Positions 1 through 9,199 of a stretch of 64,000 bases of DNA are shown piece after piece. Positions within the stretch are counted from its first letter, which is position 1; each line of letters starts with the position of its first letter. Source of the stretch: Fuscovulum sp. (GTDB lineage: Bacteria; Pseudomonadota; Alphaproteobacteria; Rhodobacterales; Rhodobacteraceae); contig CP136571.1 in the NCBI GenBank assembly GCA_035192965.1, positions 3,738,501-3,802,500 of the forward strand, written 5' to 3'. The notes beneath the pieces were generated by a model, which made no database searches, was not told where the DNA came from, and saw nothing but the letters and a program-made list of their open reading frames with translations. A program made the position numbers and the translations under genes.

Positions 1-1180
1 GGCGCATGCCTTCGGGGCTGTCATGAAACCACCAGGCTGGGCCAAGCTTAAGGGCCGGATAAACGCCCGCCAGCGGGGCCAGCTCGCGGGCATAGGCCGT
101 CTCATCCAGCGTGAAAAGGATGATCGTCAGGCCCGGTTCCATCCCCATCGCATTCAGAAGCGGCCTCAGCGCGGCGACATAATCGGTGCGACCGGGAATA
201 TCGAAACCCTTGTCCCGGCCGAATTGCCGAAGAATTCCAGCATGGTGGTTACGGCGGCTGCCAGGATGAAGCTGAAGGACAAGACCATCGTCCAGGCTCA
301 TCCTCGCCATTTCGGTAAGCATCTGGCCGCGAAAGGCATCGACGTCATCGGAATAGGCCTGACCGGTCAGGATACGGGAAAAAAGGGCCGAAGCGTCTTG
401 CACGGAAAGATCTTCGGTGCGGGCCGTGGCATGGCCATGATCGCTGGCCGTGGCCCCCATGGATTTGAAGAACGCGCGACGCTTGCGATGGGCAGTCAGG
501 TAGCCCTGCCAGCTTTGCGTGTCTTCGCCCGTGATCTCACCCAACCGCGCGATGTTGGCGGCGAAACCCGGGAAATCCGGGTCGACAACGGCATCGGGGC
601 GATAGGTGGGAACCACCCGGCCCGTCCAACCCGAGTCGCAGATGGTCTGGTGATGCGACAGGTCGTCCAACGCGGAATCGGTGGTGGCGATGACTTCGAT
701 ATTGAAACGCTGGAACAAGGCACGGGGCCGGAAGGCCGGGGTTTGCAGCGCCTCGGCAATCCTGTCGTAGTAAGCGTCGGCCGTCGCAGCGGACAGGCGC
801 TGGTCGAAACCGAAGATGGTCTCGAACGCATGGTCCAGCCACATCCGCGACGGCGTCCCCCGGAACAAGTGATAGTTCGCCGCAAACAGGTGCCAGATCT
901 TCCGGCCATCGGTTTCCGTCGGGCCGCCATCGGCGCGGGGAACCCCCAACGCCTCAAGCTGAACACCCTGCGAGGCAAGCATCCGAAAGACATAATGATC
1001 AGGCGTCACGAACAGTTGGGCCGGATCGGGAAAGGCCGCATCCGTCGCATACCACGCCGGGTCGGTATGGCCATGTGGGCTGACGATCGGCAGACCCCGA
1101 ACCTCGGCATACAGCGCGCGAGCGATGTCGCGTGACGCAGGGTCAGTCGGAAAAAGACGATCAGGATGAAGCAGGCCCAC
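1..1180 (-). CDS. uxaC: Uronate isomerase (glucuronate isomerase), 3' end cut by window
   Basis: Converts D-glucuronate to fructuronate (and galacturonate to tagaturonate), the first cytoplasmic step of hexuronate catabolism. The minus-strand frame is open from a GTG at 1180 to the window edge (393 codons; the family is about 470, so the C-terminus is missing). The N-terminus reads MGLLHPDRLFPTDPASRD, followed by a metal-binding HGHTDP motif near residue 37. The last readable residues are WWFHDSPEGMR, a conserved UxaC block. I chose GTG 1180 because GGGAGG lies 6 nt upstream; an in-frame GTG at 1186 would abut that site. It is divergent from a GntR regulator and kdgK, which supports a uronate operon. 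Confidence 0.93.
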   Translation of the reverse strand, partial: MGLLHPDRLFPTDPASRDIARALYAEVRGLPIVSPHGHTDPAWYATDAAFPDPAQLFVTPDHYVFRMLASQGVQLEALGVPRADGGPTETDGRKIWHLFAANYHLFRGTPSRMWLDHAFETIFGFDQRLSAATADAYYDRIAEALQTPAFRPRALFQRFNIEVIATTDSALDDLSHHQTICDSGWTGRVVPTYRPDAVVDPDFPGFAANIARLGEITGEDTQSWQGYLTAHRKRRAFFKSMGATASDHGHATARTEDLSVQDASALFSRILTGQAYSDDVDAFRGQMLTEMARMSLDDGLVLQLHPGSRRNHHAGILRQFGRDKGFDIPGRTDYVAALRPLLNAMGMEPGLTIILFTLDETAYARELAPLAGVYPALKLGPAWWFHDSPEGMR

Positions 1181-1233
1181 TGTCACCCTCCCCGGTGCAG
1201 AAGCTTTGGTTGCCCGTCACCTTGGGGAATCAA

Positions 1234-1250
1234 ATTATACTAGTCAACTA
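1234..1250 (-). promoter_or_regulatory. Candidate uxaC -10 box and adjoining GntR operator
   Basis: On the minus strand a perfect TATAAT lies at 1239-1234. Directly upstream at 1241-1250 is the near-palindrome TAGTCAACTA (TAGT-NN-ACTA), the half-site geometry expected for FCD-type GntR repressors. A bound repressor would sit between the -35 and -10 of uxaC. I see no good -35 hexamer at 16-18 nt, so the promoter may need activation or be weak. Inferred. Confidence 0.4.
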
Positions 1251-1314
1251 ATATTCCAGTTGCCGCCCGAACAATCCGCGTCTAGCTTGGCGACATTGAA
1301 ATGGGAGTTAAGGA

Positions 1315-2013
1315 ATGGCGAGCAACGGGGCGCTAAGTGTTCTGGAACCGATCCAGCGGCCGTCCATCGCAGATTCCGTCTTTGACGAACTGCATCGCCA
1401 GATTCTTCGGCTGGAACTCCCGCCCGGCACCAAGCTTTCAGAATTCGACGTCGCCCGCGCCCTTGGCGTGTCGCGCCAGCCGGTCCGCGATGCCTTCTAC
1501 AGGTTGTCAAAGCTGGGCTTCCTGACCATCCGCCCACAGCGCGCAACCGTCGTCTCGGCCATCTCGGAACGGGCTGTGATGCAGGCCCGCTTTATCCGCA
1601 TGGCAATCGAGGCCGAAACGGCGCGCGTCGCCTGCCGGACGCTGACCGAAGCTGATCTTGCGGCCATCGAAGCGATCATCGACCAGCAGGCCGAGGCCGT
1701 CGCCGCGCACGACCCATCCAGGTTTCACGATCTGGACGATCAGTTCCACCGCGAAATCTGCGAACGTTCGGGTACCGGCTTTGTCTGGGAAACGGCGCGC
1801 GAGATGAAGTCGCATATGGATCGGGTGCGCTTCCTATCCTTGTCCTTCGCACTGGAATACGCCTTTGCGGAACACAAGGATATTCTGGCGGCGATCCGGT
1901 CACGCGACGAAGAACGCTCCGCCGAAATGGTGCGGATCCACCTGTCCCGCATCCTGCACCAGATTGTCCGCATCCGCGCCGAGAATGCCGCCTATTTCGC
2001 GGATGAAGGATAA
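1315..2013 (+). CDS. GntR-family regulator, FCD (FadR) subfamily
   Basis: A 232-residue transcriptional regulator. Residues about 15-80 form the GntR winged helix (QILRLELPPGTKLSEFDVAR, then VSRQPVRDAFYRL). Residues about 90-220 form an all-helical FCD effector domain with the usual metal/ligand histidines (DQFHREIC near 143 and HLSRILH near 208). The stop TAA is immediately followed by the ATG of kdgK, so the two genes are translationally coupled. Being divergent from uxaC, it is probably the uronate- or ketodeoxygluconate-responsive repressor of both arms, a role like UxuR/ExuR. The effector is inferred from context only. Confidence 0.85.
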   Translation: MASNGALSVLEPIQRPSIADSVFDELHRQILRLELPPGTKLSEFDVARALGVSRQPVRDAFYRLSKLGFLTIRPQRATVVSAISERAVMQARFIRMAIEAETARVACRTLTEADLAAIEAIIDQQAEAVAAHDPSRFHDLDDQFHREICERSGTGFVWETAREMKSHMDRVRFLSLSFALEYAFAEHKDILAAIRSRDEERSAEMVRIHLSRILHQIVRIRAENAAYFADEG

Positions 2014-2916
2014 ATGCGCGTCGTCTCCATCGGTGAATGTATGGTCGAGTTTGCTCCCGCCGACAGCGGACTTTTTGCCATGGGGTTCGCAGGCGATACG
2101 TTCAACACGGCGTGGTATCTGCGCCGCCTTTTGCCAGTGACCTCGACGGTATCCTATCTTTCCGCCGTCGGCACAGATGCCGTGTCAGATCGCATGGTCG
2201 GCTTCATGGCGGCAGAAGGCATCGACGTCGAATTTGTCCAGCGAAAGCCGGAACGCAGCGTGGGTCTGTACCTGATCCAGTTGACCAATGGCGAACGAAG
2301 CTTTGCCTACTGGCGCGCAACCTCTGCGGCTCGCCTTCTGGCCGATGATCCGGCCAAGGTGGACGCGGCATTGGTCGGGGCGGATCTGATCTACCTCTCC
2401 GGCATCACACTCGCCATCCTTTCCACCGAGGCAAGATCGCGGCTGACTGCGTCGCTCATTGATGCAAAGGCGCGGGGCAGCAGGATTGCCTTCGATCCCA
2501 ATATCCGGCCTGCCCTGTGGCCGGATGCGCAAACCATGCGTGACGCCATCACCGACCTCTCAGCCCATGCCGACATCGTGCTGCCGTCCCACGACGACGA
2601 AGCCCGCCATTTCGCCGATCCCGATCCGCTCGCCACGGCCAAAAGATATGCCGCGAATGGCGCGCCCCTTGTCATAGTCAAGGATGGCCCGCGACCGGTG
2701 GTTACATGGGATGCCGGCAGGCCCACCACATATCAGGTGCCGGTCCCGAACACGCCGGTGCTCGACACAACCGCCGCCGGAGACAGTTTCAACGCAGGCT
2801 TTCTTGCCAGCTATCTGACAGGGGCCAGCTTGCCCAAGGCAGTAGAAGCCGGAATGTCCCTTGCCGCCCAAGTGATCGCGGGAAAGGGCGCGCTGGTCCC
2901 ACCCTCGGCGCCGTAA
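2014..2916 (+). CDS. kdgK: 2-dehydro-3-deoxygluconokinase (PfkB family)
   Basis: Phosphorylates 2-keto-3-deoxygluconate to KDPG, feeding the Entner-Doudoroff aldolase. At 300 residues it has the full ribokinase/PfkB length. The N-terminus MRVVSIGECMVEFAP is typical of KdgK. The C-terminal PfkB signature DTTAAGDSFNAGF near residue 250 carries the catalytic Asp and the anion-hole glycine. Its ATG directly abuts the gntR stop codon. With uxaC it supplies steps one and four of the isomerase route; uxuB/uxaB, uxuA and eda are not visible and may lie left of the window. Kinase specificity is inferred from the neighbours and the N-terminal similarity. Confidence 0.88.
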   Translation: MRVVSIGECMVEFAPADSGLFAMGFAGDTFNTAWYLRRLLPVTSTVSYLSAVGTDAVSDRMVGFMAAEGIDVEFVQRKPERSVGLYLIQLTNGERSFAYWRATSAARLLADDPAKVDAALVGADLIYLSGITLAILSTEARSRLTASLIDAKARGSRIAFDPNIRPALWPDAQTMRDAITDLSAHADIVLPSHDDEARHFADPDPLATAKRYAANGAPLVIVKDGPRPVVTWDAGRPTTYQVPVPNTPVLDTTAAGDSFNAGFLASYLTGASLPKAVEAGMSLAAQVIAGKGALVPPSAP

Positions 2917-3213
2917 GGAACTTTGCGGCAGTTGGCAGTCGCGGACAATTTCCCTCAAAGCAGGAACGCACGTTCCGGTGGCTGACCACGGCGGCTGGTT
3001 GGTGCGGGCCAAAGTCAGATGCCCCAGCGCTCGAAACCAACCGCCGCGCGGTAAAGCCGCGACCGCTTCCATGGATGAACCATCTCGGATGCACGCCACG
3101 TTCTCAACGTCAGGTGCTGACCTCCATCCCGAAGCAGACGCAGGAGGACCGGCAGCGCGTTGCCCTGTCATGCGCCATCCGAAACACGGCCCTTACTCAA
3201 TCCGTCCCGGTGC
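2917..3213. other. Gene-free stretch between kdgK and the cox cluster
   Basis: About 300 bases lie between two converging transcription units. No frame here has credible codon usage or a recognisable domain on either strand, and I found no hairpin followed by a T-run. Composition is less skewed than in the flanking genes. It could be eroded coding sequence, but nothing identifiable remains. Confidence 0.5.
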
Positions 3214-3342
3214 TCAGCAGCAGGGCAGCTTGACCTGCGCCATGACCGCTACCTGTGCGGGCGTCAGAGGCGGGAACAGCCGCGCCAGCAAGCCCGGCTT
3301 TGCATCCGGCATGGGCAAGGACTGTGTCACCGGATCAGCCAT
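3214..3342 (-). CDS. 42-residue ORF at the end of the cox operon, C-terminal Cys-Cys
   Basis: Small ORF whose ATG (3342) overlaps the coxF stop by 8 bp, matching the tight coupling of the rest of the operon. The product begins MADPVTQSLPMPDAKPG, continues with an amphipathic stretch (LLARLFPPLTPAQVAVMAQ) and ends VKLPCC. No signal peptide or membrane segment is evident. The terminal vicinal cysteines could bind metal or sulfur, which would suit an operon that builds a Mo-Cu centre, but that is speculation. It resembles no family I can name. The overlap and operon position are the support for it being translated. Confidence 0.5.
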   Translation of the reverse strand: MADPVTQSLPMPDAKPGLLARLFPPLTPAQVAVMAQVKLPCC

Positions 3343-4162
3343 CCACCGCCTCCCGCCCGCCCGCACGGCGCAGCGCGGTGATCTCCGCCAGGATCGACAG
3401 CGCAATCTCCTCAGGCGTGATCGCGTGGATGTCCAACCCGGCCGGGGCCTTCACCCGCGCCAGATCCTCGGCCCCCATCCCATCCGCCGCCAGCCGCGCC
3501 GCCAGTGTCGCGAATTTTCGGCGCGACCCGACAAAGGCCACATAGGCCGCGCCACTGGCCAACGCCGCCCGCAGCCCCGCCTCATCGCCCTTGCCCTGCG
3601 TGGCCACCACCACGAACCGTTGGCCAGCCCCGCCTGCCTCCAACGCGAACCCGTCCTGCACCACCTCTGCCGTGCCCTCGGTCAGCCCCGGCGCAGCCAG
3701 CGTCCGGTGCAGATCGAACCGCCCCGCCAGATCGCACAGCGCCATCGCCACCGGCCCCGCGCCGAACACCACCAGCCGGGGCTGCGGCAAGACCGGCTCT
3801 ACGAACACATCCATCGACCCCTTGGAGGGGCAGCCATTGCGCGCAAACCGCACCCCGTGCCGTTCCTCACCCGGTGCCACCCCCTCTGCCGCCAGCAATT
3901 CCTCGGGACGAAGCGAGATGAACTGCGGCCGCCCCTCGGCAATCGCCGCCGCCCCCGCCTTGCCCACCGCCGACCGGGCGCAGCCGCCCCCGATCCAGCC
4001 CTCGGCAATGCTGCCATCGGGCAGGATGATCGCCTTCGCCCCCGGTTTTGCACTGGTGGCATCCACCGTGCGCACCACTGTGGCAATCGCAAAGGGCGCC
4101 CCCTGCGCGCGCAGGGTGGACAGTGTGGCCTCAAATCGGCTCTCGAAACGGGCGGGCATCAT
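3335..4162 (-). CDS. coxF: XdhC/CoxI-family cofactor maturation protein
   Basis: A 275-residue XdhC/CoxI-family protein, the class that binds and sulfurates or delivers molybdenum cofactor to hydroxylases of the xanthine dehydrogenase family. The N-terminal XdhC segment has GSIAEGWIGGGCARSAV (residues about 50-66), including its conserved Cys. A Rossmann domain starts near residue 130 with LVVFGAGPVAMALCDLAGRF. The start ATG overlaps the coxE stop by 4 bp. Its position after coxE matches coxF in the Oligotropha cox cluster, where the CoxF product is needed for CuMo site maturation. Assignment as coxF rather than coxI rests on gene order. Confidence 0.82.
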   Translation of the reverse strand: MMPARFESRFEATLSTLRAQGAPFAIATVVRTVDATSAKPGAKAIILPDGSIAEGWIGGGCARSAVGKAGAAAIAEGRPQFISLRPEELLAAEGVAPGEERHGVRFARNGCPSKGSMDVFVEPVLPQPRLVVFGAGPVAMALCDLAGRFDLHRTLAAPGLTEGTAEVVQDGFALEAGGAGQRFVVVATQGKGDEAGLRAALASGAAYVAFVGSRRKFATLAARLAADGMGAEDLARVKAPAGLDIHAITPEEIALSILAEITALRRAGGREAVDG

Positions 4163-5334
4163 AGGCGGGCAAGCTCCCTTTCCAGCGCGGCAAGATCATC
4201 CAAGGTGGCGGCAGGGGCGAACAGGTCCAGCCAGGGCAGCGCCGCCGCCATCCCAGCCGCCACCGGCGCGTAATCGCGCCAGCCCTTCAGCGGGTTCAGC
4301 CACAGGATACGGCACCCCCGGCGCGACAGTCGCTCCATCGCGGCACCAATCTGGCCGGACGGGGCCGAGTCGTACCCATCCGACAGGATCATCACCACGC
4401 TGCGCCCGTTGACGAACCGCCGCGCATAGGTGGCCGCGAATTGCTCCAGCGCCGCCCCTATCTTACTGCCACCGCCAAAGCCATCGGCCAGCAGCGTGAT
4501 CCGGTTCAGCGCGCGAAACGGGTCCTCATCCCGCAAGGCCTCGGTCACGCGGACAAGGCGGGTGTGGAACAGATAGGCATCCGCCTGCCCATCCGCCCGC
4601 ATCAGCCCCGCCAGAAAGGCCAGAAAGGGCCGCGCATAAACGCTCATCGATCCCGATACATCCACCAGTGCCGCAATCCGCACCGGCCGCTCCGGCCGCC
4701 GCTTCCGCGCCAGACGCAAAGGCTCGCCCCCGGTCGCCAGCGACGCGCGGATCGTGCGCCGCAGATCAATCCGCGCGCCCCGCCGCGCCACCTTGGCCCG
4801 CCGCGACCGCCGGTCGCGCAGCGCCCGCCCCAACCGATGCGCGACAACCTCAGCCGCACGAATATCCTCGGGCGACACCACCTCGCGCAAATCCTTCTTC
4901 ATCACGTTGCGGATCGTTGTCGCCACCAGCCGCCCTGCGCCCCCGGCCTCGCTCTCGCCGCCCGTGCCGCTGTCGGGCGCATCGGCCTTACCGCTGCCGG
5001 TGCCGTTCTCGCCCTCGGCCCCGCGTGCCGCGCGGGCATGGGCTGGCACCGCCGATGGCACCACCTTGCTGCGCACCCGCCCACCATTGCGCCAATAGCT
5101 GTCGAACACCGCATCGAACCGCGCCCAATCCTCGGCACAGCCACAGGCCACAGCCTTCAGCGCGCGCCTGACCGATCCCTCATCCGCGGGCGTCACCGCC
5201 AGCGCTGCCAACGCCACCTCCGCCTCGGCGATCCCCAGCCGGAACCCATTCGCGCGCAGATGCGCCATGAACCCCGCCACCCGCGCCACCGGCCCCGGAT
5301 CGCGCGCCGCAAAACGGGTCACTGCCCCCCTCAT
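4159..5334 (-). CDS. coxE: CoxE, von Willebrand factor A domain protein
   Basis: A 391-residue CoxE-family protein that works with the AAA+ ATPase CoxD in post-translational insertion of the copper/sulfur part of the CO dehydrogenase active site. The VWA domain occupies the C-terminal half. Its MIDAS motif DVSGSMS lies near residue 228, after a basic linker rich in Arg (RDRRSRRAKVARRGAR). A Gly/Ser/Glu-rich low-complexity segment near residues 120-145 separates the N-terminal helical region. Start and stop overlap coxD and coxF by 4 bp each (ATGA), indicating translational coupling. Confidence 0.9.
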   Translation of the reverse strand: MRGAVTRFAARDPGPVARVAGFMAHLRANGFRLGIAEAEVALAALAVTPADEGSVRRALKAVACGCAEDWARFDAVFDSYWRNGGRVRSKVVPSAVPAHARAARGAEGENGTGSGKADAPDSGTGGESEAGGAGRLVATTIRNVMKKDLREVVSPEDIRAAEVVAHRLGRALRDRRSRRAKVARRGARIDLRRTIRASLATGGEPLRLARKRRPERPVRIAALVDVSGSMSVYARPFLAFLAGLMRADGQADAYLFHTRLVRVTEALRDEDPFRALNRITLLADGFGGGSKIGAALEQFAATYARRFVNGRSVVMILSDGYDSAPSGQIGAAMERLSRRGCRILWLNPLKGWRDYAPVAAGMAAALPWLDLFAPAATLDDLAALERELARL

Positions 5335-6209
5335 GCCGCCTTCCCCGCCAGCCGCTGCGCCACCTCGGTTGTCACAGCCGCCCGGTCCCCCTGCGTTTTC
5401 AACAACGTCGCCAAAGCCGCCTGTAACACCGCCGGATCACCGGTCAGGTCCGCCACCCCCAACCCCGCCAAGGCAGCCGCGAAATCCAGCATCTCGGCAA
5501 CGCCGGGTTTCTTCTCCAACTCTTCTTTCCGCAGCGATTGGACAAACCCCACGATCTGCGCGCCCAGCGCCGCGCCCACATCCGGCAACCGCGCCTGCAG
5601 GATCGCCAGTTCCGTCACTGCATCGGGATAATCCACATGCGCGTACAGACACCGCCGCCGCAGCGCATCCGACAGGTCACGCGTTCCATTCGCCGTCAGA
5701 ATGACCATAGGCCGCGTCACCGCGCGGATCGTTCCCATCTCGGGGATGGTGATCTGGAAATCCGACAGCACCTCCAGCAGATAGGCCTCGAACTCCTCAT
5801 CCGCGCGGTCAATCTCATCAATCAGCAGCACCGGTGCGACAGGCTGCCGGATGGCGGCCAACAAAGGCCGCTCCAACAGATAATCCTCGGAAAACAGCCG
5901 CGCTTCCACGGCGCTTCCCGTCTCTCCCCCTTCGGCCAGCGCCCGGATCGCCAGCAATTGCCGCTGATAATTCCACTCATAAATGGCCTGCGCCGCGTCC
6001 AGCCCTTCATAGCATTGCAACCGGATCAACGCGCAGCCCTTCCACGCCGCCAAGGCACGCGCCACCTCGGTCTTGCCCACCCCCGCCGCACCCTCCAGCA
6101 GCAGGGGCCGCCCCAACACCAGCGACAGATGCAGCGCCATCGCCAGATCTGCTGCTGCGACATAGCCCTGCGCAGCAAGGCCGGATTGCACGGTGGCGGC
6201 AGTGGTCAT
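5331..6209 (-). CDS. coxD: CoxD, MoxR-type AAA+ ATPase
   Basis: A 292-residue MoxR-family AAA+ ATPase. Walker A is GAAGVGKTEVARA (residues about 39-51) and Walker B is VLLIDEIDRADE (near residue 127). Sensor 1 lies in VILTANGTRDLSDALRRR. In carboxydotrophs CoxD is required for maturation of the Mo-Cu cluster after apo-CODH assembly, using ATP and partnering CoxE. It lies 68 nt downstream of coxL, separated by a GC-rich hairpin, and overlaps coxE by 4 bp. Confidence 0.92.
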   Translation of the reverse strand: MTTAATVQSGLAAQGYVAAADLAMALHLSLVLGRPLLLEGAAGVGKTEVARALAAWKGCALIRLQCYEGLDAAQAIYEWNYQRQLLAIRALAEGGETGSAVEARLFSEDYLLERPLLAAIRQPVAPVLLIDEIDRADEEFEAYLLEVLSDFQITIPEMGTIRAVTRPMVILTANGTRDLSDALRRRCLYAHVDYPDAVTELAILQARLPDVGAALGAQIVGFVQSLRKEELEKKPGVAEMLDFAAALAGLGVADLTGDPAVLQAALATLLKTQGDRAAVTTEVAQRLAGKAA

Positions 6210-6247
6210 CAGGAAAAATCCCGCCCGTCAAAGGGGAAAGGGGGGTC

Positions 6248-6270
6248 AGGGGGGGTCCGTTGCCCCCCCT
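6248..6270. repeat. GC-rich hairpin between coxL and coxD
   Basis: Perfect 8-bp arms AGGGGGGG (6248-6255) and CCCCCCCT (6263-6270) around a 7-nt loop. No T-run follows on the minus strand, so it is unlikely to be a full terminator. It could mark an mRNA processing or stability boundary that allows more coxMSL than coxDEF product, which is inference. Confidence 0.6.
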
Positions 6271-6277
6271 GCCATCA

Positions 6278-8698
6278 TCAGCCATGCAGGCCCAGATCAC
6301 GGGCGATGGTCCAGATCCGCCAGTGATCATGCGGCATGTGCGATTGCTTCAGGCCAAAGGGCCGGAACGCATCATGCACCGCGTTTGAAAAGGCCGGCAC
6401 CGACCCCACGTTCGGGCTCTCACCCACCCCTTTCGCCCCGATGGGGTGATGGGGCGACGGCGTTTCGGTGTGGTCGGTCGTGTAATGTGGCGTCTCCCAT
6501 GCGGTGGGCAGGAAGAAATCCATCAACGTCCCGGTCTTGACGTTGCCGATCTCATCATAGGCGATCTCCTGCCCCATCGCGATGGCATAGCCTTCTGTCG
6601 CCCCGCCATGCACCTGCCCCTCGATAACCATCGGGTTGATCCGGGTGCCGCAATCGTCCAGCGCATAGAACTGCCGCACCTCATGCTCGCCCGTGTCGAC
6701 GTCAATCTCCATCACGGCGATATAGGCCCCGAAAGGATAGGTCATGTTCGGCGGGTCATAGTAGGACACCGCTTCCAGCCCCGGCTCGATGCCCGGAATG
6801 GCCTGATTATAGGCGGCATAGGCCAGCTCCTTCATGGTCTTGAACCGCTCCGGTGCGCCTTTCACCTGAAACCGGTCCACATCCCACTCCAGATCGCCCT
6901 CATGCACCTCCAGCAACCACGCCGCGATCATCTGCGCCTTGGCCCGGATCTTGCGCCCACACAGCGCGGTCGCCGCCCCTGCAACGGGCGTCGACCGGCT
7001 GCCATAGGTGCCAAGGCCATAGGGGGCCGTATCGGTATCGCCCTCCTCCACCGTGATGCTGTCCGCGCTCAACCCGATCTCGCTGGCAATGATCTGGGCA
7101 AAGGTCGTGGCATGCCCCTGCCCCTGCGAAATCGTCCCCAGCCGCGCGATGGCAGAACCCGTCGGATGAATTCGGATTTCGCAACTGTCGAACATCCCCA
7201 TGCCAAGGATGTCGCAGTTCTTCACCGGCCCCGCCCCCACGATTTCCGTGAAATGCGTCAGCCCGATCCCGATCAACTTGCGCGTCTTTCCCGCCTTGAA
7301 ATCCGCCAGCCGCTGCGCCTGCTCGGCCCGCAACCCCTTGTAATCCACCGCCTCCAGCGCCTTGTCCCAGGCGGTGTGATAATCGCCCGAGTCATATTCC
7401 CAGCCCAGCGCCGACTGATAGGGGAACTGATCCTTGCGGATGAAGTTGATCCGCCGCAATTCGGCGGCATCCATGTTCAACTCAATCGCCAGAACCTCGA
7501 TCATCCGTTCGATGAAATAGGCGGCCTCCGTCACCCGGAAGGAACAGCGATAGGCAACCCCACCGGGGGCCTTGTTGGTATAGACGCCATCCACGCCGAC
7601 ATAGGCCACCGGAATGTCATAGCTGCCCGTGCAGATGCTGAAGAACCCGGCCGGAAACTTCGTCGGGTCCGCACAGGCATCGAACGCCCCGTGATCGGCC
7701 GTTACATGGCAATGCAACGCGGTGATCTTGCCCTCTTTCGTGGCACTGATCCGCCCTTTCATCCAATAGTCACGCGCGAATGCCGTGGCCATCAGGTTGT
7801 CCATCCGGTCTTCGACCCACTTCACCGGCTTGCCCGTGACGATAGAGGCGACGATGGCACAGACATAGCCGGGGTAAACCCCCACCTTGTTGCCGAACCC
7901 GCCGCCAATATCGGGGGAAACCACACGAATATTGTGCTCCTCGATCCCCGACAAAAGCGAGGCAACGGTCCGAACCACATGCGGCGCTTGGAACGTGCCC
8001 CAGACGGTCAGCTTGCCGTTCACCTTGTCCATGCTGGCCACGCAGCCGCAGGTTTCCAGCGGGCAGGGATGCGTGCGGTGGTAATAGACCATCTCTTCGG
8101 CCACCACTTCAGACGCCTCAAGCGCCTGATCGGTTGCCTCCTTGTCGCCCACCTCCCACAGGAAGATGTGGTTGTGGTGCTTGCGCGGCCCATGCGCGCC
8201 CGACGTTTGCCCTGCCAGATCCTCGCGCAGCACCGCAGCACCAGGTTCCAGCGCCTTGAACGGGTCCACGATCACCGGCAGTTCTTCGTAATCCACTTCC
8301 ACCAGTTCGATGGCATCGGCGGCGATATAGCGGTCGGTCGCCACCACAAAGGCCACTTCCTGCCCTTGGAACAACACCTTGCCATCGGCCAGCACCATCT
8401 GCTTGTCACCCGCCAGCGTCGGCATCCAATGCAGGTTCAGCGGCGCAAGGTCCGCCGCCGTCAGCACCGCCACCACACCGGGCAACGCCCGCGCCGCATC
8501 AGCATTGATGGATTTCACCCGCGCATGGGCATAGGGGCTGCGGACGAAATCCCCAAACAGCATCCCTGCCATCTTGATGTCGTCGACATAGTTCCCCTTG
8601 CCTTGGGTAAAGCGCACATCCTCTACCCGCTTGCGGCTGGAACCCAGACCCTTGAGATTGGCGATCCGTTCTTCGCGGTTTGGCGTCAGGTCGTTCAT
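6278..8698 (-). CDS. coxL: Aerobic CO dehydrogenase large (molybdenum) subunit, form I
   Basis: Catalytic subunit of Mo-Cu CO dehydrogenase, oxidising CO with water to CO2 and passing electrons through CoxS and CoxM to the respiratory chain. At 806 residues it matches the family length of about 809. The diagnostic form I active-site loop AYRCSFR is at residues 382-388, with the copper-ligating Cys at 385; form II homologues have AYRGAGR instead. A conserved GAKGVGES block near the C-terminus carries the catalytic Glu. The true start is ATG 8698, overlapping the coxS stop by 4 bp; the same frame is open further upstream inside coxS, but the protein family begins at [12 protein letters not shown]. 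Confidence 0.96.
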   Translation of the reverse strand: MNDLTPNREERIANLKGLGSSRKRVEDVRFTQGKGNYVDDIKMAGMLFGDFVRSPYAHARVKSINADAARALPGVVAVLTAADLAPLNLHWMPTLAGDKQMVLADGKVLFQGQEVAFVVATDRYIAADAIELVEVDYEELPVIVDPFKALEPGAAVLREDLAGQTSGAHGPRKHHNHIFLWEVGDKEATDQALEASEVVAEEMVYYHRTHPCPLETCGCVASMDKVNGKLTVWGTFQAPHVVRTVASLLSGIEEHNIRVVSPDIGGGFGNKVGVYPGYVCAIVASIVTGKPVKWVEDRMDNLMATAFARDYWMKGRISATKEGKITALHCHVTADHGAFDACADPTKFPAGFFSICTGSYDIPVAYVGVDGVYTNKAPGGVAYRCSFRVTEAAYFIERMIEVLAIELNMDAAELRRINFIRKDQFPYQSALGWEYDSGDYHTAWDKALEAVDYKGLRAEQAQRLADFKAGKTRKLIGIGLTHFTEIVGAGPVKNCDILGMGMFDSCEIRIHPTGSAIARLGTISQGQGHATTFAQIIASEIGLSADSITVEEGDTDTAPYGLGTYGSRSTPVAGAATALCGRKIRAKAQMIAAWLLEVHEGDLEWDVDRFQVKGAPERFKTMKELAYAAYNQAIPGIEPGLEAVSYYDPPNMTYPFGAYIAVMEIDVDTGEHEVRQFYALDDCGTRINPMVIEGQVHGGATEGYAIAMGQEIAYDEIGNVKTGTLMDFFLPTAWETPHYTTDHTETPSPHHPIGAKGVGESPNVGSVPAFSNAVHDAFRPFGLKQSHMPHDHWRIWTIARDLGLHG

Positions 8699-9186
8699 TC
8701 CGCGGCCTCCTTCGCATTCATCTCGGACGCGGCAGCCAGAATGGCCTTCACGATGTTCTGGTATCCGGTGCAACGGCACAGGTTTCCGGCAATGCCAAAC
8801 CGCACCTCTTCTTCGGTCGGGTTCGGGTTCTCGATCAGCAACCGATGCGCGCGGGTGATCATCCCCGGCGTGCAATAGCCGCATTGCAGCCCGTGATGCT
8901 CGCGGAAGGTCCGCTGCAACACATGCAACCCGTCAGGATTGCCCAAGCCTTCGATGGTGGTGATCTCGGCACCCTCGGCCTGTGCCACGAACACCGTGCA
9001 GGCTTTCACAGACTTGCCGTTCATATCCACCGTGCAGGCGCCGCAATGGCTGGTCTCGCAGCCGATATGCGGCCCGGTGATCCCCAGGCGTTCCCGCAGC
9101 GTATGGATCAGCAATTCGCGCGGCTCGGCCAGAATGTCATGCACCTCACCGTTCACGGTCAGGCTGACTTGCATCTTCTTTCCCAT
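8695..9186 (-). CDS. coxS: CO dehydrogenase small iron-sulfur subunit
   Basis: A 163-residue subunit with two [2Fe-2S] clusters linking the Mo site to FAD. The N-terminal plant-ferredoxin-like domain has [10 protein letters not shown] (about residues 43-52) plus a later Cys. The C-terminal helical domain has CGYCTPGM and CRCTGY, the remaining four ligands. I chose ATG 9186 ([15 protein letters not shown]) because a GGGGGGAG ribosome-binding site precedes it; an upstream in-frame start would overlap coxM. It is followed by coxL with an ATGA overlap and lies 13 nt after coxM. Confidence 0.95.
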   Translation of the reverse strand: MGKKMQVSLTVNGEVHDILAEPRELLIHTLRERLGITGPHIGCETSHCGACTVDMNGKSVKACTVFVAQAEGAEITTIEGLGNPDGLHVLQRTFREHHGLQCGYCTPGMITRAHRLLIENPNPTEEEVRFGIAGNLCRCTGYQNIVKAILAAASEMNAKEAAE

Positions 9187-9199
9187 GCTCTCTCCCCCC

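Noticed and set aside
23-1135. Open frame of 370 codons on the plus strand
   Set aside because: It is antisense to uxaC, whose minus-strand frame encodes conserved uronate isomerase motifs through the entire span.
2917-3213. tRNA or riboswitch between kdgK and the cox operon
   Set aside because: No cloverleaf, CCA end or known aptamer pattern can be folded by eye.
2978-4412. Long plus-strand frames over the coxF/coxE region
   Set aside because: Their translations are Arg/Pro/Ala-rich with no domain, as expected opposite GC-rich genes; the minus strand encodes XdhC and CoxE families.
6446-8878. 810-codon plus-strand frame
   Set aside because: It is antisense to coxL; its His/Arg/Pro-rich translation has no family similarity.
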